Below are positions 11,661 through 23,445 of a stretch of 64,000 nt of DNA, piece after piece. This DNA comes from Arthrinium phaeospermum (taxonomy: Eukaryota > Ascomycota > Sordariomycetes > Amphisphaeriales > Apiosporaceae): assembly GCA_006503535.1 (NCBI GenBank), contig QYRS01000007.1:372001-436000 (forward strand), given 5' to 3'. The position numbers and the translations under genes were made by a program. A model generated the notes under the pieces. That model saw only the letters and a list, made by a program, of their open reading frames with translations, did no database searches and was not told the origin of the DNA. Numbering within the stretch: the stretch's first letter is position 1; each line of letters starts with the position of its first letter.

Positions 11661-12410
11661 TGTCGAGTAAGGCAAAGAAGTTGTTAGAGCCCCATGGGCG
11701 CGTCTGCCATCCTGACCCCGTACGGGATCCATTGGAACAAGACTGATAAGGGTGAACGGAACTACTGTCGGAGGCCGATCAGTCACTCATATTATATTTC
11801 TGCTTGACCACGGCTTCGATGACCTCATCTCTTCCGGGCAGTTATGTCACTCGATAGCCTTCAATCGTTATCTATCCAATTCTTTTTGCAATCAAGGAAG
11901 CCTCGAATCACAGTGCTGGTCTTGACCGATGTCGTGAGGCCCGGCCATGTCAGACTCATAAGCCGCCCAAAACTCGTCGCGCAGAGACTCGAAACTGTCC
12001 AATAGGGTTCGACACCAATGCCACTGCTGAGCTTCGATGGACGCATCATTCGATGTTCATTGGATGGTTATGCAGAAAATGGTAGGCCTCACGCATTCAC
12101 CCCGCAGCCGGGGCGGTACAACTTTGATGTCGCTGGTAGGCCTCTGCTACGCTTGCGGGTGGTAGGCCTCAATTCGATATTGCAAGGCATTCTCGTAAGG
12201 CGTTTTGGCCTACTTCAATTTTCTAATGTGTTGATTGATGCCCGATGACAGAGTTGCTGAAGGATACTTAAGGGTCGCTGTCGTTGTCAGCAAGCATCGG
12301 CAAGTTTCAGTTCATGGCAGGAGCCCTTCAATAAACTCTCCAGAAGTCGCAGCCCGCCAAGTTACCTGCTGGACAGCCCTCTTCCCGCCCCTGTAGTCAT
12401 AAAAGGCAGC
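11661..12410. other. Intergenic region with a repeated decamer
   Basis: Likely a shared upstream region of the divergent zinc-finger and deaminase genes. The only structure I see is three exact copies of GGTAGGCCTC, listed separately. Confidence 0.45.
12081..12170. repeat. Three copies of GGTAGGCCTC
   Basis: Exact copies at 12081-12090, 12135-12144 and 12161-12170, about 240-330 bases upstream of the deaminase ATG. The core AGGCCT is palindromic, so the copies could be binding sites for a dimeric factor. No known site is being claimed. Confidence 0.45.
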
Positions 12411-14144
12411 ATGTCTGACGACAACACCACCCGTTCGTGAACCCCTTTTTTTGTCACCACTCCTAACGCACATGAGCTCATCAGGTGGCCAGAGGAACCA
12501 ATCGCGCTGGGCTCCCGCGTTCAGCACAAATTCTACGAGCCCATCATTCTCTTTGAAGCGCTCAATTTTGCAACCAGGGATACTGTGCAGTCGGCGTCGC
12601 AAGCCGAGCCGCTAGATGCTCGGGATCCGGAGCAGCTCTTCCAGGCGTTCGTGTACAAGCTGGCGCACCTGTGCGATTACATGAAGCGGGGCACCACGGT
12701 CACCTCCTTCATGATTCTCCAGGGCGACCACGACACTGGTGCCGTCCTGTACAAGTTTGCCGCGAATCAGCAGAAAGCGGGAGAGCTGGAGAAGACGCGG
12801 CAGTATGTCGAGAGTCTTCTGACGAAAGTTGACCAATTGGTTAGCGCGCCCTCCGGCCGCCTGCAGTTGCGGGCCAAGATACATCGGGATGTCTTGATAT
12901 TCAACAAGCCCCGAATCACGCTCTACCTCAAGCAGCTCCAAGCTCAGGTGGAGGATTGCCGTACGATTTGCAACAACAACCCGTCCGAGGACAGTAAGTT
13001 ATCCTTTCCCTGTGTCATCCTCGCTCAGCACCAGGAGGACTAATCGGCTATGCAGACACAACAATCTCCGCTGGGCTCACCAATGTCGAGTCTTCCATGC
13101 AAATTGATTTCGGGGGTCGCGAGATTGCGGATTCGACTTGTGAGTTGCCGGTTTCAGCTCTCTAGAACTTGGCCTCGTAGTACTGATCATGATACGAAAC
13201 AGTTGCCGATGAGGCCCAGGCTGTGATTGACGAACTCGGGCAATTCCAGAAGTCTCCAGCGGGGGAACTGATTGCCGACCGAGCACGGGAAGGCAGGAAC
13301 CTGGCAGGGTACCCGAGACCCGAATGGGAGCTCCAGCATACCATGAGTCGGCTCGTAGCTTATACCGTCTCAGTCCAGTTCTTGATCCAGGCTCGCAAGA
13401 TGTGGCCGCGCCTCTTCAAAGGCTTCGAGGTGTCCTTCGTGCCCTCCAGCCAGCCATTTCCGAGGGTTTTCCGGAACAAGAGCGGGACTGCTGAAGGAAT
13501 CATTGGCCGCATGACGAGGAAGGCCAAGATCATGGAGACGTTCAAGGCCTTTGTGAAAACCCTACAAGGGTTCGACCTGGATGCCCGGATCCAGGAGCAG
13601 TATCAGAACCCCAAGTTCCGGCCCATTGTGCATTCCGAGCTTCTGCTCCTGAACTGGCTGCAGAATTCGGGTGGTATCCGCCCCGAGAGGTTCTTCAATG
13701 ACTGGATGTACATCGGCGCGAGCAAGCCTACATGTCGTCTGTGTAGCTACTATGTCGAGGAACATCCTGCTGCAGTCAAGGTACGACCGACGCATGGCAA
13801 CATCTACACCAGCTGGCGGGTGCCGGATGTGCTCCCGGCCGATGGGCCGGAAGCCATCACAGCCAGAGATGCCATGGTCGACAAGATGCTGCGCAGGATC
13901 CGTAACAACGCTTTTGACATGGTACAGAAGAAGGTCCCGTCTTCTTACAAGCAGCAAGTCATCTATTTCCTTTCGCTAGTTCTTCCCTCCCCAACATCTG
14001 CTAACGGTTCTAGCTAGCCACGACTCCAACACCTTCTCAGCCAGACTGTCCGCTAGGGATACGACTACTGTGAATGGGAGCAGTGTTGCGGGAGACTACG
14101 ATGATATCACCTCGCGTCTTGGTGACATGGGATTAGAAGACTAG
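12411..14144 (+). CDS. OTT_1508-like deaminase family protein
   Basis: Spliced gene: 12411-12436, 12485-12993, 13056-13139, then an exon from 13203 to roughly 13970 and a last exon to the TAG at 14144. The first three junctions are in phase with good consensus sites. The last has a clear branch and acceptor (GCTAACGGTTCTAG, about 14000-14013) but no strong donor that fits the phase, so it is unresolved. The C-terminal part carries the deaminase signature: a His-x-Glu in PIVHSELLLLNWL and a Cys-x-x-Cys in KPTCRLCSYY, the zinc ligands of the cytidine-deaminase fold. The motif FFNDWMYIGASKPTC is typical of the large fungal OTT_1508-like group. The N-terminal 300 residues are helical with no known domain. 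In fungi these proteins are uncharacterised. Members of the fold are found in inter-organism conflict systems, so a defence-type role is possible but only inferred. Confidence 0.75.
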
Positions 14145-14312
14145 AGGTTCCTGAACATGTTTGTCACCAGTGGGGTGAGACTATCAGGCATATCAGCAAA
14201 ACGGTTGTGATTTCAAGTCGGACAATCACTATATATACGTCGCAGATTGACCGCTGGGTTTTTGGATGCTGCCCGTATGCCGGGGGACGAATTAAGGTAC
14301 CTACCAACCAGG

Positions 14313-16788
14313 CTAATAAGTGAGTTTGAACACCCATGCCCACTTGTCCGCCTCCCACATCTCCCGGGTGATGTTCAGTCGTATCCCATTCTCCCCCACG
14401 CTTTCAACTCCGATAGGCTGTCCCGCCATCTGACCGCCTACGATGGTAACATGGTCTCCGTCGACCCATGGTACTGGCGTGTTGCGAATCACCACAGAAC
14501 CATCGGTCGTCTGGTTCAGCACACTGATGTAGAAAGCGTCCATGGTCATGGTGAACCGCACATCCGTGTTCGTCGCCGCATCGACATACTGCGGCGTGAC
14601 ACCCAATAGGTCGTGTTGAAAATAGCCTCGCCATGGTCCTTGATCCACGCCCCCGCCTCCCGCAGATTTCTTCGTTCGACCGCGACAATCTCACCGGTCT
14701 CAGTGGGCCCAATATCCAGCAAAAAGTTGCCGTTCTTACTAACAATATCCAGCAGCGTTGTCACGATGGTACTCGCGTTCATGTAGGCCCCGTCGGGCGT
14801 CGCCCGGTTGTACCCGTACGAGAAGGGGTCCATGCCGGCGCTGCTCTCCCACTTGCGCCGCTGCGCCGTCGAGTAGGCCGCGTACTCGGGCGTGTCGAAG
14901 TCGCCCGGCAGGCCGCACCGCGCGTTCATCGACACCTGCCGCCCCGCCGCGGCGGCGTGGTTGTACCAGCGGGCGGCGAAGTCGGCGGTGGCGTTGGGGC
15001 CGCCGATGTCGCACCACATGATGTCGACCTCGTAGCGGGGGTCGGTGCCGAGCATGTCCATCTCGGGCACGATGAGGTCCGCGACGAAGTCCCCGACATC
15101 GCCCAGGGGCACGTAGCCCGCGTAGGACAGGCTGGCGTTGGTGAAGGGGTTCGTCGCGTTCCCGCCGGGCCAGCTGCCGAACCCGAGGGGCTCGTAGTCC
15201 GGGTGGAACCACTCGGGCAGGCTGAAGTAGACGGCACGGTGAAGGTGGGGCTGGCGCTCGCGGGCGGCCTCGAAGAGCTCCTCCAGAAGGTCGCGGTGCG
15301 GGGTCAAGGCGACCGACGTGCGCGCCGAGATGGTTTCGGGCACGTCGAAAATGGCGTAGCCGTCGTGGTGCTTGGACGTCTGGACAAAGTACCGCGCCCC
15401 GCTGTCAGCGAACAGGTCGACCCAGTCGTGTGGGGCGTACTTTTCGGCGGTGAAGTTGGCGATGAAGTCGTCGTAGACCACGTCGGGGCCGTAGGTGTCG
15501 AGGTGGTGCTGTCGGAAGTTGGCTTTGGTCGGGTCGCTCAGGTACCACCAGTACCACTCGGCATACGACTCCTGAGGGCCGACGTCGCCCCAGCCGGGGA
15601 CGGCGTACACGCCCCAGTGAATGAAGATGCCGAATTTGGCGTTGCTGAACCACTCGGGGGCTTCATGGCCGTACACGGAGTCGTACGTCGGCTCGTAGGA
15701 TGCGATGCCAAAAGTGGCTTCGATTGTATGGGTGGCGATTTGACTGCCTTCTTCGGTTTGCAGTACAATAGTCGCGAGGCCCTTTGATCCCTCCAAGACA
15801 CCCTCTTTGTTGACCACCCCGACCTCCGCAATGACCTGATCGCCGGGCCGCAACCGCTTGATGACAGCGGGACGCACTGTCATCAGACCTGGAGAGTCTA
15901 CCGAGACGGTGACCGTCTGGTTGGACAGGAGCCAGGTCAGACCGGCATTGTTGACGACGACTTCGACTATCTGGGTCTTGTTCGTATCCTCGAGCCACTT
16001 CTGGGTCGTACGCGCATACTGCACTTCAAGCTGCGGCAGCCCATCTTTCCCAGTAGGTTCCGCCGCGGCCGGCAAGAGGGAAATGGCAAAGACATGCAGC
16101 TTCGTTTCGATTTCACCCCCTCCGACGCCGCTTCCCGCCCCCTTGGGAATGGGCAACGTCAGCGACCTCAGCTCCTTTGTCGGGTCGAGCCAATTGGTCG
16201 TCTGGAAGACGTTGGACCTGTTGTAGTCGACCGACCGGTTGGCGAAATGGTAGGGCATGACCAGGTCGCCGCCAAAGGGGTACGGCCAGCTCCACCAGGA
16301 GGGCACCAGGACCTGGGCCGGCGTCATGCTGCCGTCGGCGTACGTCGCGTTGACGGAGCCCTCTGCGAGCCCGTCCTCGGCGGCGGCCAGCATGGAGACG
16401 CGCACGTAGCGGCCCTTGGGCACGTCGATGGTCTGGCCGTGGGAGATGACGTTGTCGTTGCCGGCTGGGCGGTACTGGGGGAAGGAGAAGTTGAAGCCGT
16501 CGTACAGCAGAGTCTCCTCTGGCAGGAACTCGGCCGGATAGCACCCTTCAATTACATTAGCACCTTCAAGCTCGTTACATTTGAGATGTTGGGTAGAGTC
16601 AACTTACGACCTGTGCCGTCAAAGTTGGCATCGCCTCCGACTTTGCCAAATCCGCGGTTGTTGAAAAGATGACCAATTTCAATTGGTATCGACCTTGAGA
16701 CCTCATTTGTGTTGTTCTTATGCTGGGGTTGTATGACGAGCTGAGCCGCCACGCTCGACAGAGTTGCTAAGAACACGGCACTCAACAT
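14313..16788 (-). CDS. GH29 alpha-L-fucosidase, secreted, with a one-base frame break
   Basis: Exon 1 (16788-16608) begins with a signal peptide (MLSAVFLATLSSVAA). Exon 2 (16545-14313) follows after a 62-base intron (GTAAGT...GAAG) in phase. An N-terminal region of about 250 residues precedes the GH29 catalytic barrel, recognised by FGIFIHWGVYAVPGW, TSKHHDGYAIFD, the nucleophile-strand motif VDIMWCDIGG and NGNFLLDIGPTETGE. A C-terminal beta domain ends VDGDHVTIVGG...WVFKLTY. The enzyme releases terminal fucose from glycans outside the cell. At about 14602-14604 the frame jumps by one base inside a GGG run: IFNTTYW is in one frame and GVTPQYVDAATN in the next. The protein downstream of the break is well conserved in character. 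As written it ends early, and the gene would encode about 804 residues without the break. It may be a sequencing error or a recent inactivation. Confidence 0.88.
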
Positions 16789-17243
16789 CTTGGCAGACTT
16801 ATATCACAAATCAGAAAGAAGAATCAATAGTATCCTCCGTCAGCCATCAGAAGTGCCCTTAAGTACTGACATATCTACAAGCAGGAAATTTAGGTCACCA
16901 TGAGATCTAAATACGTCCGATTGCATTGAACCCCAGGCTACCCCTCCCAGTTCTTCGGAAGCAAGTACAGACTACGGTTATTGCGGGACTCTAGTCCCGG
17001 CTTTCTGGACCGATTCGGTAGATAAGACCCCGGACGGGTCTCCACGCGGGGTCGAGATTGATCGTCGATCATGGACCGTTGCTAACGATGTAGCGTTGAC
17101 AGGGGCCCGCCTGTTGATAAGATCCACGCCACGCTGCATTTCTTGCAATCCATAAATAGAGTAGAGAGAACACTGTCAACGTGACCTATCTACACCTGTA
17201 CAGAACATCTGATTGATTCCAGACCATGCTGTAACCCTCTAGC
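16789..17243. other. Fucosidase promoter side, no gene recognised
   Basis: Sequence between two minus-strand genes: the fucosidase upstream region and the transporter 3' end. No gene seen. Confidence 0.4.
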
Positions 17244-19263
17244 TCAGACGGGACTGTCGCAAGTGAAGCTTGTAGCGACTCCGCTAGCGAACGCCCCGAT
17301 AAGCTGGATGATCGCAGCATAACAGCCCAAACCACAAATGACCAGACCCCCAAGAAAGTAAACCAAGTGAGCCAGATTCACGACGGGCCTCTTCATGAAC
17401 CCGCGCACGAGGCGGCGGAACCCGGAGTCCACGTAATTGACCGCCCCGGTGGCCGGGTCGAACCGCTCCGACTCTTCGAGCATGGCGTCCCTGCGGACGC
17501 GGAAGCCCAACGCCGCCAACGCCGGCAGGATGTAGGTGAAGCCCACGCCGAAGACGGCGCCGATGAGCCCGGACACCATGGGGAACTGCGGGACGGCCCC
17601 CGCGATCACGAAGCCGAGGACCCAGTACGCCGGCGAGAGAATGGCCCACCATAGTCGCCCGCGTGGGGTGTGGATCGGTGGGAAATGCAAGAGCCGCTCG
17701 AAGACTTCGATGTAGACAATCTTTACTCCGATGTTGCCTGCAAATTCCTCATTAGATGTTGTAAAATTTCCATATAGGACAGGTAAGGATAGAATGAAGT
17801 AAACATACCAAACAAGCCAGAGGCGATTAGACCCATGACGAGGTTCATGGCATTCAACGCGGTCTGCCACCTGTAATCCGAAACGCCCTGGACGGCCGGG
17901 GCGTAGGTGTACTGGCCATGATAATGATACACCACCATGCCAAACACGATATACGTGACGTAAATGAGTATCTGAGCGCAGAGGATGCTCTTCCAAAAGT
18001 CCATGGGATGGCGCATCTCGGCCAGGAAGAAGACAAAGAGCGCCGCACCACCATAGCAGAACAGGGCCTGGTTTACGCCGTTGACCGCCGCCACGAAGCC
18101 CGAGCCGCCCGTCGCGAACCCGTCGGGCGGCGTGCCGGCAAAGGTCACGATGGGACCCGGCTTCCACTGGGGGCCAAAGGTGGCCATGACGGCGTTGTAG
18201 TTGGGGGCGTAGTTAGCAGCGACTCCCATCCTATTCCAGTTCAGGGATTAGTACAATGTGGGTGCAATCATGTGCATTTAACAGCACTTACACGATAAAC
18301 ACAACCGACAGGTGTATCAAGACCGACACGTTGGCCAGCCAGCTGTACTTCTGCAGACTCCGAACCTGACCGATGACGAAACCCGCTACCGTGAAGATGA
18401 CGAGGCAGGCGACGAAGCAGATGCCCGGGTACGAGCCGTCGGGGCCCTGCGCCATCTGCGAGATGCCTTGCCCGTTCAGTAGGATGAGGAAGCCGAGGAC
18501 TGCGATCAATTGGATGGCCTGGGCAATGTTGACAAAGTGCCTCATTCCGGGTCCAAAGACGCGGTAGAATACGTCGGCCAAGTTCCGCATCGGGTAGCGG
18601 TCCGAATCTAGCTGCAAAAACAGCCTCCAGAGGACGAAACCAGAGCTGTTGAGTCAGGTCAGCTTGCATCGCAGTGAAGTATCTAGAAGAGTGCAACAGC
18701 TCCTCTTTCAACTTACTATCCCGAGAGGATGCCGAAGACGGTGTACAGTGCAAATCCCGGGCCGTATCCCAGCTGAGAGAACGACCAGCTATCGGCATTG
18801 GTCAGTTCCATCCCCACCTCAGCCGTAAATGGCTTGCGTGTTGCACTCACGGTGTCTGGGACGGGCCAAGAACGTCGGTGGCGATGAGATAGAAGGCGCC
18901 TCCCCAGCCAGCCGTCCTGACGGCACGACTCGCATTCTTCCACTCCGCCTCCATGTCCCCGTCGACACGTGCTTGTCCTCCATCACTATTATCGTTGTGC
19001 AGTTCGCGTCTGCTGGATCGCTTGGAGAAACGCTCTCGCACGGCTGTTTGCCAGGTGAGAGGCGCCTTGGTGGCGCGATACTTCTCGTTGGCCACCTTTT
19101 CCTCGGCACGCGTGATAGATGCATAGTGCAGGTATTCCTCCAACGTCACGTTCTTGGTATCAACGGGCGCCTCGGTGTGCGAAAAGGCAGCCGTATCTTT
19201 TGGATCGGCACGAGGATCACCGCCATCCAATGCCAGGGCAGTAGTGGGAGCAGAAAGAGCCAT
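17244..19263 (-). CDS. Amino-acid transporter (AAAP family, neutral amino-acid type)
   Basis: Five exons, all in phase: 19263-18851, 18788-18717, 18645-18292, 18230-17809 and 17737-17244, giving 584 residues. The N-terminal 110 residues are hydrophilic and probably cytosolic. Eleven or so membrane helices follow, including AGWGGAFYLIATDVLGPSQTPW, LIAVLGFLILLNGQG, FVACLVIFTVAGFVIGQVRSL, ILIYVTYIVFGMVVYHYHGQY and VVNLAHLVYFLGGLVICGLG. Helix 1, the GQYxYxPA stretch and the EMRHPMDFWKS loop match fungal AAAP permeases such as Neurospora MTR (N-system). Substrate and location (plasma membrane or vacuole) cannot be told from sequence. No associated metabolic gene lies nearby. Confidence 0.88.
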
Positions 19264-20264
19264 TTTCTTCAGTTGATATAACCAAGCCGTCAAGATTGAT
19301 AATGTGAGGTATAACAGAGGTGAGACTTCGAGGTTTGGGGAAGACCGTCGAAGAAATGCTTTATATGGTATCTCAAGACGACTGTCACTGCATGTCGAAC
19401 AGCACAAGTAGATCGATGGTGTGACTGTCTGTCTCGGAAAATATGACCCCGGTTCGGCGGTGGGTAGGATTGCAGATGCAGTAATCGTATCTGATGCAAT
19501 AGTATCGCTTAAGCACATATGGTGTAACCCCATGGACCAATGAGAGGCTCTGAATTTTAGTGTTTCGAAGATTCGTGCTACTCATTGGTCTTATCTAGCA
19601 AACAATGACCCAGACATACAGATCCATAGCTTCTAGACTTCTGGACCACACGTCATCATCGTAACACAAGTCATGGTACATGTGGGATGAATGTCCGCCA
19701 GGGTGCTAACGGGGACTCGGTATGAGAGTATAATAGACCAGAAACATATAAGAGAGTCCTGCCCTTCAGCTTGTGACTCGAAAACTCCGGCTCGGGCCCG
19801 CGCTTGCAGATAAATACGGATAGATAGAATGACGTTAAGGAAAGTGTGTAGAAGTCATGCGACCTCTTATGAAAACGATCCTGCCAGTCAGACTCAGATT
19901 CTTCCAGGACCCTCCAGGTCAGGACTCAATGATGCGTGGATTATATCCTCGACTGAGTGGACAACCGTACACATACCATATGTTTTGCATGCATTCTGAA
20001 TATATCCCACAGCACATTGTTACTGTAAAAAGGTAGGTATATTACAAGTTCACCTCTGTGTTATAGTCACTCCATCTTCTTGTCTCGTAACATGGGGCAC
20101 CGAGCGGCATTTCATGGGTAGTATTGATCAAATAGAAATAACAAGCGCAAGCAAAGAGACCAACAAAACAAGTGACCACCCCTCCTGCGTACTCCCTGCC
20201 TCCGTCCAAGTTCCCCTTCAACTCATCAACCCTTCCCTGTCAGTATTGCAATCTCGTATTACAT
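19264..20264. other. Intergenic, no gene recognised
   Basis: AT-richer than its neighbours. Holds the transporter promoter side and the 3' side of the cysteine-rich gene. No feature seen. Confidence 0.45.
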
Positions 20265-20821
20265 TTAAGCGTCCTGTGTCCCGGTGCAGAACTGCGTGGT
20301 GCAGAAGCCCCCCTTGGGCGCACAGATGCCGCAGCTCTTGTTGCAGCAGAACTCGCCCGAGCCGCAGGTGTTCTTGCCGCACTTCTCGCCGGCGGGGGCG
20401 GTAGCGGGAGCGGCCTCACGGGGCTCGGGGCAGCTGCCCATGGTGCAGAAGTCGCCGGCTTGACGCAGGTGCCGCACAGCGGGTTGCAGCAGACCTGGCC
20501 GGCGGGGCACTGGGCCTTGCCGCACTGCTCGAGCTGGCTGACGCAGCGGGGCTTGCCGTCCTGCATCTCGCACGTGAAGCCCGTGCGGCAGAGGACGGTG
20601 GCGCACGTCAGGACCGGCTCCGGCTCCGGCGCCGGCTCCGCGGGCTTGGGGATGCACTTGGGCTTGCCGTCGACCATCTCGCACCGGTACGCGCACCGGA
20701 CGTTGGCGCACGTGAGGTCGCGGCCGGCGAGGCCGTTGCTGTTGGGGCTGCCCTGGATGGGGTTGGCGATGGCGCCGAGGGCGGCGGTGAGGAAGAGGAG
20801 GGTTTTCATGATGGGAGCCAT
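20265..20821 (-). CDS. Small secreted cysteine-rich protein with tandem cysteine modules and a frame break
   Basis: Met at 20821 (MAPIM...) or 20809 (MKTLLFLTAALGAIA) starts a signal peptide. The mature protein has two CxxVxC...GKPxC units (LTCANVRCAYRCEMVDGKPKC and LTCATVLCRTGFTCEMQDGKPRC) separated by an acidic Pro-Glu linker. Two copies of a CG...C..G..CCN..CG.C module follow: CGKAQCPAGQVCCNPLCGTC and CGKNTCGSGEFCCNKSCGIC. The second module and the C-terminus (GGFCTTQFC) are in a different frame from the first. The switch lies in GCCGGC near 20454-20457 and a single missing G/C would restore one frame of about 185 residues. Such proteins are common in fungal secretomes and include candidate effectors, but no function can be assigned. 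A TATA box lies about 165 bases upstream of the Met. Confidence 0.75.
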
Positions 20822-20984
20822 TGCGGATAGATGTACGGAGTAATTAGAGTTAAATGTATTTGCGGGTTGATGAAAGAGATTGCGACTTAGACTGGGATTT
20901 TGATGGTTGAAGACAGTGAAGGGGGATGCTTGCTGGATGCTGCTCAATCTCTCTCGGTATCCATAACTGAGGGATGCATTAGTC

Positions 20985-20993
20985 TTTTATATA
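20985..20993 (-). promoter_or_regulatory. TATA box of the cysteine-rich protein gene
   Basis: TATATAAAA on the minus strand, about 165 bases upstream of the start codon, a usual position for highly expressed secreted-protein genes. Confidence 0.4.
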
Positions 20994-22825
20994 CTTTTCT
21001 GGGTTCGTTTTTTGCTACTGGATCGAGTAAACTTCGTGTCGCCCGTGTCACCGTATTTTCCAAGCTGTACTACCCGTAGCGGAAAACGCTCAGCCTACGG
21101 GCCAAGAAATATGGCTGATGAAGCCAGAAGAACAGCAATTACCAAGCCAGTCTCTGCCGCACATGCTCGAGCGTGGCGTCAAGGGTTTCTCAGCTGGGGC
21201 GGGTGGAATGAGTTCAGCTTACCCCAGAAATGGTGAGCATCCATCGTTACTATTTATTGGCCAATCCATACCGAACCACCCCCCTGCCGATCTCCCTTTC
21301 CGCTCCGAGTCATAAATTTCGCATTACAGGTGGAGGATTGCGCCCCGCGTTCTGCCAAAATCCCTAGTCCGCGGCACCGGGTCCTCTTGGCCTTACCAGT
21401 TGTGGCGTGACCTGCACGTCACGTTTGATACTAAATAAGCTCTGCTCAGACGACCAACGTATTACCGTTTTCAATTTTCGATGTCACGATGCGCCGCCAC
21501 TTAGGTAAATCTTATTTCGTCGTTGCAGATGGTCTGTGGCAGGAAAATAAAAACAAGTGGGGACAATTTGGCCCAGGAATCAGCAAAGAACGAAAGTACC
21601 AAGATGACAAAGGTGGCTGTCAGCCACTTGACACAATGCCTAGCCTCCGTTTATTAGCCTTTTTCCGAGACGGGAACGAAAAGCACTAAGACGAGTACTG
21701 TACAGTACATAAAAAGAAAAGAAGGGGAGATTTGTCCCACTCAGGAGCACGGTGAACAGAACCAGCCCAACGTCAGTCTCACCTCAGGCTTACGGCCCAG
21801 CACACGGAACTTGTAGATTCCACAGCAATTTTCAGGACTATCCATTCCTCTGCGGGGCTATTTCCATATCCGACGATCCTTCGAGCCTTGGTATCGCTAG
21901 GGAGGCTAGTCTGACCTCCTCCACCCCAGAGAACTCAATTGTTTCATGAGGCAAGAATAGATGTCTATATAATTGAAGTAGGCTGTAACTTATTTATTTT
22001 ACACTTTTTTTTTTAGCTATACTGTTGCGGCGCGAAGTTAATTTTCCAGTGAGTAGTAATGTTTTATATGGGCTACACACGGCCTGTATCGCTATCCAAG
22101 TTGTTGTCCTGCCGTAAAAGCTGTCGCGGTGCTGAAAAGAGGATTCCTATAAGATCGTAGGATTCGACTACAGTGTAAGCACAAATGCGCCCGTCAGCAT
22201 CCCATTACACATGATTTCTCGGGCTCTGTCACGAGTTGCACTGTAGCCCTTGGCTGTAAAGAGTTATGCTCACTTTCGATTTAGCTGAAAAAAACTGCCA
22301 GCATATCCAAGATGGAATGAGTATGGTGTATGTAATCCTTGTGCGATCGGAGCTGACAATGCCATTGATACCGACTCACAGATTCTATCTGAGTAATATG
22401 TTCATATTGGGTAAATTAATCTCACGGCGTTGCACTGGCCATCTGGCTGCCACATGCAGATCGATAATGGGTGAAGGATCTGACCCTGAGTGGCTGTTCT
22501 TAATGTCTGCAGGGGTTCCCCTCTCAGCCGCTCTGTTCTTACGGATCGTTACAGATCAACTTAATTAATCCCTTGGCCTTCTTCCTGAAAATACAGTCAT
22601 CATGAAAACATAGACAGTGATCTATCTGTCTCTGCTGTCCGCGCACGGAATCGAGCTGCACAATGTCCCAAAAGTCTCTTCCTGAGCAATGCAGATGTCA
22701 CAGACCCCAAGACCTCAAGTTCCCAGCAGATCGCTGATGAGAATACACTGCGATCACTTGCCAGTATACTGGCAAATGCTTTATGAAAGATACGCTCGAG
22801 TTGGCATCGCTACCTGGCTACAACA
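20994..22825. other. Intergenic, no gene recognised
   Basis: Low-complexity and AT-rich stretches (for example around 21985-22020) with only short unconvincing frames. No tRNA, repeat array or element recognised. Confidence 0.4.
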
Positions 22826-23159
22826 GATGTAGACGACGTGCTCGTCTTTGAGTACGAAGGAACCAACAGTCAAGGATGGGCGAACGGGCAAGCCAACAGA
22901 AACGCTGGCTCAACCTCGGGATTGTCCGCTCCCTCACTCTCGTCGCATCTTGTCCTCTTCCAGACTGGTCTCCCGCGCCTTTCTGACGTAGATTGGCGTG
23001 TAAGCATAGGACTCTAGCCGGTTTCTGCGACCCGTGAAGGGCTACAACTGACAAGGGCTGCCACTGTCAGCGGAGTTCTCGAATTCTGCAGGCCAGTACG
23101 CCATCTACGTCTCGATCGAGTCCGGACGGAAACCTGTCAGTGTGGCCCGCATACTATAA
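22826..23159 (+). pseudogene. Unrecognised coding remnant or missed small gene
   Basis: A stretch that reads as protein on the plus strand: DVDDVLVFEYEGTNSQGW, SAPSLSSHLVLFQTG and LPRLSDVDWR up to about 22998. An intron-like GT(GT)AAGC...ACAAG follows, then LPLSAEFSNSAGQYAIYVS and ESGRKPVSVARIL ending at the TAA at 23157-23159. The two parts join in phase if the donor is GTGTAAG. No convincing 5' exon or start codon was found; the stretch opens just after CAACAG, which could be an acceptor. I do not recognise the family. It may be the 3' end of a degraded gene. Confidence 0.35.
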
Positions 23160-23445
23160 TATTGGCTGGACTGGTTCATACATCGCCTATCTTGCTAGAT
23201 CCCCTCACGTAATAGGACGAAATTTCAAGTGGCCGATTTGCCCCTTATCTTCTCTGCAATGGCCACGGTCGATTTATTCCCTCTCCCGTTCATGCGCATG
23301 CCCAGAGCCTTAACGCCGTAATGACGACCATGAGGGCCCATCGCTCCCCAAACAAGACCGAAACCGTGTCGTCGGCGAACTCTAGCGAAAGAGGGTGGTT
23401 GACTTGGACCCGAGCTTGGCCCACGTGAGTATAGCCAGCGCCCCA

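Noticed and set aside
14633..15787. 384-codon frame antisense to the fucosidase
   Set aside because: Valine/arginine/glycine-rich shadow of a GC-rich coding region; the sense strand has clear GH29 motifs.
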